Source of the DNA: Trochalopteron elliotii
Lineage: Eukaryota; Chordata; Aves; Passeriformes; Leiothrichidae
Assembly: GCA_024734555.1 (NCBI GenBank)
Contig: JANPWX010000080.1
Location: 2,073,939-2,137,938, forward strand
Direction: 5' to 3'
DNA: 64,000 nucleotides
The notes beneath the pieces are model-generated. The model did not search any database. It saw only the letters and a list, made by a program, of their open reading frames with translations, and was not told where the DNA came from. Made by a program: the position numbers and the translations under genes. Each line of letters starts with the position of its first letter. The stretch's first letter is position 1. Positions 12,668-24,200 of this stretch are shown one piece after another.

Positions 12668-13458
12668 CTAAATGTACAAATCCAGCATGATAGAAGAATT
12701 TAATGCAAGAGTATATGACTCAAATATAATGTAGTTTGGAAATGTCATATGATAATCTTACATAAAACCCTATTCATCAAAAGGCTTCTGCTGTCAGGTC
12801 AGGATGATGCTTTGATTATTTTAAACATTATTTACACTAGATAGAGTTAGAAGGCATATTCTATGCATGATTCAAAATGAAAAGTAATCCTCTAAAAGAG
12901 AGGGTATACTCTTTATACAGATGTTAATTTTGATCATAGGAAAGGGGGGAGAAGTACTAATAAAATTGGCCAGGACATAACAGTATTTTGAAATTACTCT
13001 TAAAAAGCGAATGGATGTATAACGTGAAAGTATTTTTAAAAATTTAACATTACATTAAAGTATCTGCCTGAGTTCTGTGACTGGGAAATTGTAAGCTAAA
13101 GGAGATATGACATTTGCTGTAATGAAATCAGGATGGCTAGAAAAAATGTCTGAAAAGGCCCTAGACTGAAGAAAAGATTTGTAGCATCATATATCATGTG
13201 ACAGTACTGAGCTTATAGCAGCTGTTTAACATTGGAAATGTGAGTTTATCAGTACAACTGAATAAACAAAACCAAAAGAGGTAGAAATGACCCTGAGTCC
13301 TGGTACTGTGTGTGTGACCACTGCTGGAAGGGAAGGTTGTCTGTGGCAAGCAGTGTAGGGAGAGGTGTCAGGTATTCATTAAGTGATCAGTGAATGGACC
13401 TGGAGGTCTGAGAATTACAGGTAAAACCTATGAATATGATAGAGATGACACAACTTCC

Positions 13459-13524
13459 TTTCCCTTTCCCTTTCCCTTTCCCTTTCCCTTTCCCTTTCCC
13501 TTTCCCTTTCCCTTTCCCTTTCCC
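13459..13524. repeat. (TTTCCC)11 perfect hexanucleotide array
   Basis: Eleven perfect TTTCCC units lie inside a 73-base pure pyrimidine tract (13454-13526). The tract has the mirror symmetry needed for intramolecular triplex (H-DNA). The complementary strand is (GGGAAA)n, with regularly spaced runs of three G that could also form a quadruplex. The open frame across it (alternating Phe-Pro) is a by-product of the repeat and not a gene. Confidence 0.98.
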
Positions 13525-15647
13525 TCACTGCCTTGCTGTGCTCTGCATTGCATTTTGAATAACAAGTTTTTCTTCTAACAGCTCCCTATAAGGAATAGAT
13601 GATATGTGTTGTCCTGTAGATTCACTACACATTTGTTTGGATTCACCCAGGCTCTGTGGATTGTTGGTTTCCACAGGAAAACTAAAATAGCTGATGCAAT
13701 TTCCCCCTTACTTTTAAAGCATCTCTTGAGATTTAGTGTTTCCCTCTATCCCTGACTTAACAAGCAGAATTCTACCTACCTAGGCTGATAAATATTGATG
13801 TTGTATTGATGATGCTGGAATTGTATTTTGCCATAAGGATTTTAAGTAAATGTTCTTAATGTAAAACTTCAATTTGTAATCTGTATATCAGGAGAGAGTG
13901 ATTAATTAAAATCATAAGCTTTTTCTTAATTATGTATAGGAGTTCAAACAGTCTACTGCCATATTTTACTGAAGTAAAACACTAAAAAGCGTTTTCCACT
14001 TCATATTGATGTGTTTTTATTATCATGTTTGCTGAATTCCCTCCACACATCAAAAAGCAGAGAAAATAAAATGGGGCATAAACAATTTTAGAAAATTAAT
14101 GCTATAGGGAATTTGCTGAAGGAGCTGGAAGGCCAGATTAAAACATTTTCCAGACCTGCTGAGAGCTTATCTTAAAACATGACCAAGATAATTGTTTTAT
14201 TTTCCTCTCCTGAAACATCTGGAATAAGTTCCTAAAGAGATAAGAAGTGTATGCACAAAGTGCAACTGTAGCATAGTGTTACACTCCCACATAGCTTTTC
14301 ATTTAATGTGTTTCAACTACCACCTGGCCAAACAGAGATGAAAATATAGTGAAACATGTTCAAGCTCGAAGAATTGTTCAATCTTTTGCTATTCCCTACC
14401 ACTCCTCACAGGATTTGTCTCCTGCTTCTTTTTCTCAAGGGCTAAATGTTGCAGGGAATCACAGTTTCTAGTCAGCAGAGTAACCACAACAAAGCTTTTC
14501 TGGAAATGAAAGCAACATCCAGCCTCTTCTGCTTTTATCTGTAAATGAAACACACTCTGAGCCTGTATCTGTTGTTGAAGGCTGTAATATCTAGGGGAGT
14601 TAGGCACCCTTTTATAAATCTCATCTTGGAAATTCCATCTGAGGAGAATTATTTCCTTATTCTTTATGATTATAAGGCATTAGCAGATAAAAGTGTTTTC
14701 ACTAGGATAACTTATTTGTAGCTGAGCTTTCCCTTAATGAGAATATGCTCAGTTTTCTACACTGCCTGTGATTGGCACACTGAAGATGTAAGTGCATACA
14801 GCTTGAATATACAAAAATACTTGTATTCAAAATAAATTATAATAAATTTTAGTTTAGACAATGGTAAACTGTGACGTGCTAAGGAAGTGCTTTTCAAATG
14901 GAAAGCTGTATTGTACCTTTTTGCAACAACACAATAATACAGTGCTGTCCATACTAGATACATCTGGAAGCAGCAGTGGGATACTGTGCTGGGTAGCTCA
15001 TGAACATCTCCAGGCATTCCTTCCAGGAAAAGTATATGAATGAGAATGATGCAAGACTTGCATAACCACACTTGTTGATTCTTTAAAAAAGGAAAAAGGG
15101 AATAATTTTCCAATTGTAGTTAACATGTGTGTGACACAGAGAGATAACTCACAGCTTCTGGATGCTGCAACCCTACCTGCATAAATTCTGGTAGCAATTA
15201 ATGTAAAAGGGTTGTGGATACCAATGCCACTTTCTAAGCAATTCTGTTAGAATTGCCCTTAGTCTGCTAAATTTTAAAATTAAAGCTGAACTATTCCTAA
15301 TTGGGTGTTCTAATTACTTTGTATGTCAGGAGTCTGACTTCTGCTCCTTCAAAGAGAAAGACATGCTAGCAACAGTAAAATGTCTTGTGTCCAGTTGCAA
15401 ATTACCACCAGAATTGTTGTTCCAAAGATTTTTCTTTGAATAAATGCAGTTTCTGTGACTGCCTCTTCAGCTTCTAAAACACTATAAAGAATTGAGTGAA
15501 TGAGCTCAGAAGGTATACTTCAGCATCTTCTCCTTTAACCTTTTTATTCACAATTGAAAATTTAATGATGACAAGTTCTACAGGCTTACTTTTTCTTTTT
15601 AAAGATAGTTTGTCAAGAACTGCACAAGTTTTTAAGTCAGATCTCAC
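13525..15647. other. Non-coding stretch, no gene seen
   Basis: The longest frame (118 codons, minus strand, 14757-15113) has no flanking splice sites or recognisable domain. No repeats of note were seen. If the minus-strand exon chain is real, this lies within its intron of about 3 kb (12668-15647). Confidence 0.5.
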
Positions 15648-15855
15648 TTGAAAAAAGCTTGTATTTGAGGAAAATCAGTTGCCTGAGACAAGACAAAGTA
15701 TGCCTTTAGTGCAGAAATGCTATCTAAAATTTGAATGTGGCCAGATATTTGACTTCTTGCTTTTGCTGAGCTTTTTGCTTTTTTCTTGTTTTCGAGTAAT
15801 TCCAAAATAAATCTCCTCTCATCTTTCTTTCCCAAGAATTGTGAGTAAAAACCCT
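15648..15855 (-). CDS. Candidate internal coding exon, lysine-rich helical protein segment
   Basis: This minus-strand frame of 68 whole codons starts after a weak acceptor (agtttaaaatag) and ends at a good donor, CAA followed by GTGAGA. The translation is rich in Lys, Glu, Leu and Ala near its start (QFLGKKDERRFILELLENKK). It then carries mixed helical sequence through about residue 68. The phases are 1 at the start and 2 at the end, matching the candidate exons at 17181-17312 and 12442-12667. The acceptor has a poor pyrimidine tract, which lowers confidence. I do not recognise the family. Confidence 0.33.
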
Positions 15856-17180
15856 CTATTTTAAACTACTAGTTAAATAGTTGCATTTAATTTAATAGTT
15901 AAAATATTAAACTATCCTATTCCTTTTAGGTGACCAACTTGTCTATTAGAAAGAAACAGAGATGGAAAATAGGGAGATAAGCCACACAGGAGTTACCAAG
16001 AGTAACAAATGTTCATAATAATGTGTTTCAGAGAGCCAAAGACAGATATTTAAATCCTGTTTCAGATCATCTGTTCTACACATCACAAAGGCAGGAAACC
16101 TCTACCTTGACTCAGGGTTTTCCTGAAAGCTAATTCCTGGATCCAAGCAGAGTTTTGACATGATTATAATTCAATCAGATGATAATGGTCCCATCTGGCA
16201 GTAGAATAGCAAGTCAGCTGAGACTGATGATGACATTTTACCTTCTCCAAATTCCTCACTCATGAGCTCAAAGGGCCTATAAATTTGATATCCAGCTCTT
16301 CCTCCTCACTTCCTCACAGCACAGCAAATTTTCAGTCCTTTTCCCTATTTTTGCTGAGACTATTCCTACATTTCATCTCCTGATGTATGTTGTAAAATCT
16401 TACTAATTTCCTCACTCTTCATAATCCAGTAACTTTCCCACCTTAATTTGGCAATGTGATGGCTTCTTATATGTGTTTTGCCTTTTAAAGAGTTGTCTTT
16501 ACTAAATCCTTAGAAGCCTTAAGTAGAGAAGGAGTTAAGTATGAGCTTGCCTGTGTCTATCCCATTTCTGCAGCCCTTTCCACAGGAATGAGGGAAGCAA
16601 GACACAGGTAGCTCTGCTTTTTTGATACTGATGCAGACTTTCTCAGAGGTAGCCTGAATGCCATTACTTGTGTTGTTTAGACTGGCATTTACTATCTGAA
16701 TACATTAGTACCATGTGCTTAATTAAAGTAAACAGTGATTAAAAGTCTGATGATGCTTCCTAATTCAATACCAAGGTCTGTACTCACAAGACGAGACTGA
16801 GAGAGCAGTTTTCTGAGGAGTGAGGTTTGGATGTGAAATTCTTTGTCTGTGCCATTTGCTTCTTTTTGCCCATTTGGTTATTCCCATACCTTTGCTGTAA
16901 GAGACCTGTAAACCTTGGGAGGAGAAGATAGTAAGGGAGAGAGGGTTTAATCCAAGCCACTTTGCTGTCTCCTTTCCTTCTAAACAACTACCAGTCTAAA
17001 CATGAGGATGTGTCTATAGAAATGGGTGAAGGCAGAAGGAGCATGTTAGGGAAGGGCCAGGAACCTCCTAAACTGACTTCATCCCTGACAAAACCGATAC
17101 CATGAAATGATAGTGTGAGGTACAGAAGAATGCAGCATTTGTGACCTTGCATTGCTGGAGATACAAGCAGCTTATCTCAC

Positions 17181-17312
17181 TGTAGGAACAGTCAGTGTAG
17201 GATTCTTGTGTTGTTGCTTGTTGTCCACCCAACTGATACACTTCTGAAGATAAAAACTTTATCAATCTGTAGTGCTCTGCAAATTTCCCTAACAATTTTT
17301 CAACAAGCTCTC
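17181..17312 (-). CDS. Candidate internal coding exon, amphipathic helix-like segment
   Basis: This minus-strand frame of 43 whole codons runs from a weak acceptor (aaataaaacctag) to the donor ACA followed by GTGAGA. It reads ELVEKLLGKFAEHYRLIKFL, then a Gln/Thr/Ser-rich part. The heptad-like spacing of Leu, Phe and Ile suggests an amphipathic helix. It ends with one base of a codon that the exon at 15648-15855 completes as Lys. The frame continues past the donor to a TAG at 17068-17070, so an unspliced reading is also possible. No family is recognised. Confidence 0.28.
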
Positions 17313-17486
17313 CTAGGTTTTATTTTTGGTGTGCTGGCAGCAACAAACGTTGCAGCAGGTTTTTCTGTCTGACACCTCTCTCTCATCCTGATCACTATAT
17401 TTATCGACACACAGATTTGTTTTTTCAAATCTTAACTTCAATCATACTCATTCTCTCCTCCCTGAAGATTGCTTGGCACTAATCTG

Positions 17487-17504
17487 GGTTTGGTTTGGTT
17501 TGGA
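17487..17504. repeat. (TTTGG)n short pentanucleotide repeat
   Basis: About three and a half copies of TTTGG lie in a T-rich stretch. It is too short to be more than a minor microsatellite. Confidence 0.8.
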
Positions 17505-20500
17505 TTTTTGTTTTAATGACGCTTCGACAGAGATCGCTGAGTTTTGAAAACATGAACGTCCCTTCCAGCCTATCCAGAAAAGCACACTGGAACCTAACAG
17601 AATAATGTTCCATCTTGTAGGGTCATTTGATAGGTAAACAAAACATGTACTCAGTTGATACTTTGCTGGAACTTATCTTTACTTCTAACATCCTTCCTTT
17701 GACAGATTTTGTCATCCTCACTTTACTGAATGATATTTTATTCCTCCAGTGATTCTGTACATCATAACAGAGCTGTGAGAGGAGTGTGTGCATATGTATG
17801 AAAGAATTTGATCCACAGTGCTGTTGGTTTGTTGCTGCCAATAATGTTGGGGTCTTTTTTCTTGGTTTACTGACTATTTAGTCAATATAAAGTCATAGAG
17901 TTTTAATTTTTTTTAAGATATTATATACTTCTAATCCTGCTTAGTTTATATGAACCTTGTATTATGAAACTTGATTTTTTTTAAAGGAAAATATTATAAA
18001 GACATTTTTCACATTGAGCCAGCAGCTCTGAATTACTGAAAAAAAATTAGGGCCATTTCTTCATTCAGCCTGTAGTCCTATATCACTGTATCTGAGAGTC
18101 TAGATAGGGAGGGAGGCATTTGAAATTGATTGGGAGATTCTCTTTCTTCTGTTCTTTCTAAAGAGTTTTTGGGAAGGGGGAGGAGAAGTGCTTAGGCTGT
18201 GGGGTTGCAAGTTCCATATTCTTACTCCTTCAGCATTAGGAGATTGCTATAAAGATTGCCTTCCCTGTGCTTGGTCTTGTTCCCACACTCCTGCTGTTGA
18301 CACCATCACCTGCCTACTCCCAGACTCCCCCTTATCTGCAGCAAAATGCAAATCTTGTTCAAATTATGATAGCGATCTCACACCAAGTAATAGCTATTTT
18401 GTTGCAAACCATCAGTCATGTATCCCTTGTGCCCAGTGTTGTCACCAGATACAAAGAATAGGCAGGTCAAATCAGCTCTCTTAAAACTAAGCCATTGGGT
18501 CAAGCCTAACACTGGAAGCCTGGGTTCAGTAAACGTTGAAGCTAAGTTGAAGTTTTCCCACTTTGAAACCCCCACTCTGTGTGTGCAACAGAGAGGATTT
18601 GAGGGAAAATAGAGAATTGTAGAAATCCCTCAATGTATGCTAGATCCATCCATAGAATCTTCTCAATAGTATAAAGAGGCTGACTAGAGAGAACAGTTTT
18701 AGGTTCATGCAACTTGTAGTTGCCAAAGTCTATTTTCAGCCTTTTATTTTTTTTCTTCCTCTCCTCAGAGTTTGTTTCCCTGTGCAGCCAGTTTTGAGTC
18801 TTTCAGTTTTATGTCTGTTCTCAGCATTGCTGACAGGGAGGTGGACAGAAAGGGTGTCCAGTAGCCTCCTCCCAAAAAGAACTTCTGCCATTCTGGAAAA
18901 ATACTGTATGCAAACAAGGAATATCTGTGTTTGCTTGGCACTGTTCAATGTGGAGTAAAGTGGAGGCCTTTAGTGCCTGAAGCCATAGGGTCAGTACTTT
19001 TCATCTACTGATGGTTTTATCCTGCTTCTTTATGTTGAGGATAACCAATGTGGCTTCATTTCAGTACTTTGTAATGACAAAAGCACCATCTAAATTATTA
19101 TTTTAAAATAATCACATATAAATTTACGCCCATAAATGTAAGGGAAAAAACATTGCTTTCTTCAGATCTGAATCTATTTCTCATTTGTTAATGGTTCATT
19201 CAGTGTCAGTTGATCCATTTAGCTGCAAGGTGTTGTTCAGTTCATAAGGTTTTTGAAAGAATGCTGTTACCATGCAGTCTTTTAAAATAATGCCAATAAT
19301 AATACGCCATTAGCTAAAGAAGAATGCCATGATTAGATCTATTCCTACCCAAAGGCAACCAGCCATGCTGATAAATTGGTGTGATCTCCTTGCTAAGTAG
19401 TTGTTCAGATTTGCCTTGACTCAGTAGTCTCAGTAGTAAGTGGATTGGTAATTTAGCTTCTCTCCATTTTCTGACTATCTTGACCTCTACACCGTTTTTT
19501 TACATTACCAAGTGAGCATGGTATTTTCCACACACTAATACAGACAATAACTGTATGTGTCTGTCTAAAATTGGGAGATGTTAAGGATTTTTAATATATA
19601 TAATTTTATTACTTTCTTCCACTTTGCATCAAAGTTCCATGCAGAGTGCCTGTTTTTACTTAGCTTTTTTTTCTTTTTATTACCCAGAACTTTTCAACCT
19701 TGTGTGATCTCTTTAAAATTCCCTTTAGAATACATAATTGTACTCGATCAATTTGTTAAAGGCTTTTGAAGTGTTAAAAAAGCTACATTAAAATTATTTT
19801 CTTTCAGGTTTTATGTTAATGAATATAGGTGCTATTCAAAGCAAAGTCAGTGTGTCAAGGGAACTTTGACTAAAGTTATTCATACATAAACTAAAAAAGG
19901 AAACATCTTTAGTGGAGGAAAATACATTTAATGAGTAAGTGCAGCACACAATTCCTCCTTTCAAAACTGTCAGTTCATATTGAACCTCCATTCTAGATAT
20001 CTTACAATTACTTTGTCAACAGAAGGTAGAGTAGTGATGGATGATACATTGGTTCTTGAAACTAAACTTTCTGTGAGTTACTTAGGCTGAAACTAAGTGC
20101 TTTTACATTCCAGTCTTATTGATGATAGTGGTTTTATATTTATCACCCTGTCATTTCAGTTGACTGTATCAGCCTCTTCAGTGCAGGAATATGGACACTA
20201 ATGGAGGTGTGTCCTTAGTGCTCTAAAGGGTCACAGACTCATTCCACTAACACGTTCACAGCCCTGTTATAAGCTCAGAAATCATTTTGCCATTTTAAAC
20301 AGTAATCTGTGGCTGTAGGTGTATGAGGCCTGGGAAAAACATTTTCCTACTGGTCTTTTTAGACCATGCTACCTGTTTGACACTGAATAGGCTTCTTTCA
20401 ACTTTCACTAATAATAATGTTACTGTTTTGCAACCTGCCCTATAATAAGCAGAATTCTACCAGGGTCTTGGGAGTCCAGGATCAGATTGCAGCATTTATT

Positions 20501-21153
20501 TATAAGAAATTCTGTCAAGAATCAATAATAGTCTTGGGTCTCAAGTTCCTTCTTTAATAATACTTTGATATGATTTGTCACAAGCTAGCCCACAGTATCC
20601 ACCAGATTTTATTACTTAGCTTGCAGCACAGTCTCTCATCTTTGAGTCATGAGATCAGCCATGGGGAGACCTTTAAAAAGCTATATTCTTTACTGTTTGG
20701 TTATTACAGAAAGTCTATATTACTCAATAATATCTTTTATAAGGTGTGCTGTCACATCTTCACATAGATGTTTAACCTCGATGTAGATATACTGAATGCC
20801 TGGAGGCCATTTTAGTGACATGGACATTGTTTTTCATGATTGGATGCCAAATGTATCAACAAAAACAACAGAAGTTGGGCCTTATTTTCACAGCTTGGTA
20901 GTTCTGACTGAGTCTCATACAAACTGTCGATAGCAACTAAGATTTTATTTAGAGTGTAGAGTGTAACATTTTTATTACTTGAAAGTAGCAGGAATTCTGT
21001 GAAAGCAATTTAGATTACTTTCCACTGTAATATCAGTTCCTAAGGTTCTACTGTGTATCTCAATAAACAAGATCCTACTGTGTCACTCGCATATTGTGGT
21101 TCTAAATATAAGATTTAACTCAGACCAGATATTCAGACAATTTCAGTAGGCAT
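17505..21153. other. Non-coding stretch, no gene seen
   Basis: Overlapping short frames at 18188-18612 and 18707-18958 lack a supportable exon structure. A strong acceptor-like tract (tttcttcctctcctcag) ends at 18768 on the plus strand, but no good donor follows. Otherwise this is AT-rich unique sequence. Confidence 0.5.
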
Positions 21154-21327
21154 TTATTTATACAGATGGTTTACAAAATGAATTATATGTATTCTTGACT
21201 TAAGGCACAATATGCTAGATTCAATGAAATTTTCAGTTAAGTTTGTTAAAAAGTGCTTTGAGTCAATACTGTCTAACCAACTTGTGAAATTCAGATGCTC
21301 ATCTTCCATTTTTTGTGAAATTAGGAA
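21154..21327 (-). CDS. Candidate coding exon with a strong acceptor
   Basis: On the minus strand an excellent acceptor (catcttcccctggatttctcag) opens phase 0 into 57 residues ending in TAA at 21154-21156. The early part is hydrophilic (QKMEDEHLNFTSWLDSIDSK) and looks like ordinary protein, and AATAAA overlaps the stop region. No convincing internal donor is visible, so it would have to be a terminal exon or an alternative end. Phase 0 matches the donor at 24094/24095 of the candidate exon upstream. No family is recognised. Confidence 0.27.
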   Translation of the reverse strand, partial: FLISQKMEDEHLNFTSWLDSIDSKHFLTNLTENFIESSILCLKSRIHIIHFVNHLYK

Positions 21328-22666
21328 CTGAGAAATCCAGGGGAAGATGGAGATTTGCTCCATGTATCTTGGGTGTCATTAGAGCCATGCACGACTAGTA
21401 CTAGTAAAACAAATTACAGATAAACGTGTTTTCATAAATCATGGGATTTTTTTCCAAATAGGAATTTAGGGGAAAAAAATCCTTTAATTTTAAATGCTTT
21501 TATTATTAAGGTTTTCTGTTAATGATAGGAATGAGGTATTGTATTTGTCTCCGAATTTAAAGGTTCTTTCAATTTGTTATATAACCGTGTTGTTTAGAAG
21601 ACATGGAAGCCTTTAAATTAGGGCGTGGGTGAAAATTGAGTTATGTTTTTCTGGACCAGCCTAAGGACAGAACAAGAATAGAAGCATTCATATTTTTCAG
21701 TACTGCTCATAGTGAGGATCTTAGACATAAGTAGGTGTGATCATTTAATTTTAAAATATTATATCTCCCTGGTTTATAATTTTTTAAGCCTGTCCCAGTA
21801 AAACTTGAAAAGCAGGTAGGTCTTTGGGAAAGGCAATCCTTGTGTAATAAAGCTACATGGCCTGTTGTAGCTCAGAGCTAAGAATACAAAACTATTAATA
21901 GATCCATAGAGGGTTCTAATACAGATATTAAAAACAAAAATAATTCTAAGTTATTTATTAAGAAAGCATAGTAAATGTTGAATTACAGAAAGGCAATCTT
22001 GAATTGATTCTAGAAATTTCCAATGCTTTGTTTTGGAAATGTAACATTTTCATGGACTGAACAAGACTGAAGATGCACATTGGTTAAAGACTTTTACCCA
22101 TGAAAAGCTACTAAGATTCTTCCCTTAATAAGAATTTGATTGATAAGTGCAGATATTTCCTTCCTTTGCATGTTAACGTAAAACAAAGAGTTTAGTTACA
22201 GATACAATCTAAAATGTAGGAGTCCCATAATATCTGAAATACAGTACTAATTTTGCAAAATTTTCAAATTTTTTTTTTTAGGACCCTTGAAAAGCAAGTC
22301 CTCAGGAAATATAGCAATGTGTAATATTCATTTGTAATGCTAATTTTTAGGCACTCTAGTCAATTAGTTTTGAAGCATTTAAAAGATTGTTGTCTAATGT
22401 CTGTGATGTTTGATTTATATTCATGGGTGAACTAGGAATATGTAAAGATACCTTTTCCAATAGATAGTTTGGAAAAGTTAATGTATCTGGTACCACCAGG
22501 GAGTTCATGTGTTTGTATGTACATACACACAGGCACATGTACACACATATATGCACACGAATATACCTAAATAAAAACTAGTGAAGCAATTGTATTTACC
22601 TTTTATAGTTTTAGAGCCTTAGTCTAACTTTAGTACCATAGTCTAACTTTCAAATATCGGAATAAT

Positions 22667-22680
22667 CTACCTGCAGGTAG
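22667..22680. promoter_or_regulatory. Perfect 14-base palindrome with back-to-back CAGGTA sites
   Basis: The sequence ctacctgcaggtag equals its own reverse complement. It places two CAGGTA motifs, the core bound by ZEB/Snail-type zinc fingers, in an overlapping inverted arrangement. Function is inferred only from the motif. Confidence 0.3.
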
Positions 22681-23803
22681 CATTGAGTTAGAAAAGATGT
22701 ATTAAAAAAGACATCAAAAAAGAAGCCTGGAGTAGATTATGGGAAAAAACAAAATGGTATAAATTAGATCTGGACTTGAACACTTCCTATGTAAAATAAT
22801 GGAGAAAAGGAATTGGGAAAGCTGTGAATCTTAGGGAAAAAAGAAAAAAATACTTAGAACTGAGCATTTAAACATTAAAATTAGAAATACAGAGGTAGTG
22901 GAAATGTGTCTTCCTGCCTGCATTTCACAAGCTACCCTGTAGTCTAACTTTATGAGAAAAAGAGACCATGTTAGCCCTAGACCTGCCTTTTCTAGCTTGA
23001 CCTTAAGCCCACAAGTTGAATATGTTTCATCAGAACAATTCATTCAGCCTGTACACTGATGTGGCCTGTCTTACAACGTGATTTATACCTGCCACATCCC
23101 TGCCTAGCAGGTATTTGGTTTTTTTCAGTAGCCTCCCCTGTACATGTGTCGAGAGAAAGACCATCTAGCTAGCCCTCAGTGCCTGCAGAAAAGGGTGTGT
23201 TATTGGCTGCATCTACAAAGCTTCCCCTTCCCAACAGGAAAAAATTGTTCTTCTCTAACATGCTCTGCCAAACTCGTGGTTTTCATTTTCACAGGTTTCC
23301 AGTAGTGCACTGACTGTCCCTCTAACAAGAGCATGACATGTGTTTACTTTTTGCATCATTAGTAAGCAGGAAGGAAAAGAATGAAGAGTGCACCAGTTAT
23401 AGCTTTTTAATTTTATAAATGCACAGTGGACACATCCATACTTTTTACAACTAGTAGCAGAGGCAGTCTCTTCAAGATCCTTCATTGTTACTGGTTCTGG
23501 ACACCCTTACCAAGATACAAAACTAATCAGACTACCTCAGATCTTGTCTGAGTCTTTTTTCCTTGACTTCCTTGCTATTTTTCTTTTTTCCTTGTGATTT
23601 AGCAGTCAATCCTGAGAAGCCATTGGCTATTTTCATAGTTAGTTAGCTGTAACATAATAACAGGTTCTATAAAACCCCTCAAAATTCAAAGCAAAACAAC
23701 ATGCATGGATACTAATTGTATGAGCTCGATGATTCTGTGAAATGTATTGTTTACAGGCGTCATTAGTTTTATTGGTAGCAGGCCAACTGTGGCAGAGATC
23801 TAT

Positions 23804-24200
23804 TTAGCGTGTGATAGGAAAGCAAAGGAAAGTGTTAACTTGGGTTTTGATCTTATCAGCTTCAATCGCTTCCATAAATCTGTGTTCTAGAAATGCATCT
23901 AAGTTTGTCCTAACTTTCCTGGGAAGTCCATATTTCCCTCTAGTCCCATCAAAGTTCACTTTATTAACCCAGGAGTTATAGGTTTCAGCAGAAATAAATT
24001 CTTTTAGCAGCAACAAAATGTACTTGTCAGGTTTTCCACCAGATTCTCTGAAAATCTCGTTCTTTTGTGTAGGAGCCACATTTTGTATGCTTACCTTTGG
24101 CAGCTGCTCTTCTGCAGTACATTTGCCATCTCCTGCAGCCACTTCCACACCAGTAAGATTCAGGTATTCATCAGCTTGTGTTTGTATTCCCATCACCTCA
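23804..24200 (-). CDS. Candidate 3' terminal coding exon, 131 residues, possibly BEN-domain-like
   Basis: Minus strand. After the acceptor-like ttgtatgcttaag there is an open frame of 131 residues to TAA at 23804-23806, with an AATAAA signal at 23768-23773. The first 45 residues are acidic and polar. From about residue 55 the segment KPDKYILLLLKEFISAETY, an Asn-Phe-Asp-Gly motif, a Gly-Lys pair, and LPRKVRTNLDAFLEHRF follow. This spacing reminds me of the DNA-binding BEN domain, but only weakly. A perfect donor (AAG, GTAAGC) lies inside the frame at 24093-24097, so a shorter exon 24095-24200 is an alternative. It starts with one base of a split codon, in phase with the candidate at 42574-42769. 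This is one of the better coding candidates in the window. A retrocopy fragment is the main alternative. Confidence 0.42.

Noticed and set aside
13390..13578. Plus-strand frame encoding repeated Phe-Pro
   Set aside because: It is the direct translation of the (TTTCCC)11 microsatellite and ends soon after it; no splice or start context.
14757..15113. 118-codon minus-strand frame
   Set aside because: No splice sites or family likeness; a random-looking mixture of hydrophobic and Cys residues.
22515..22565. Alternating CA/TA stretch
   Set aside because: Too interrupted to call a microsatellite.
23726..23742. gatgattctgtgaaat, resembling a sense CR1 end
   Set aside because: No upstream CR1 sequence precedes it; chance match is likely.
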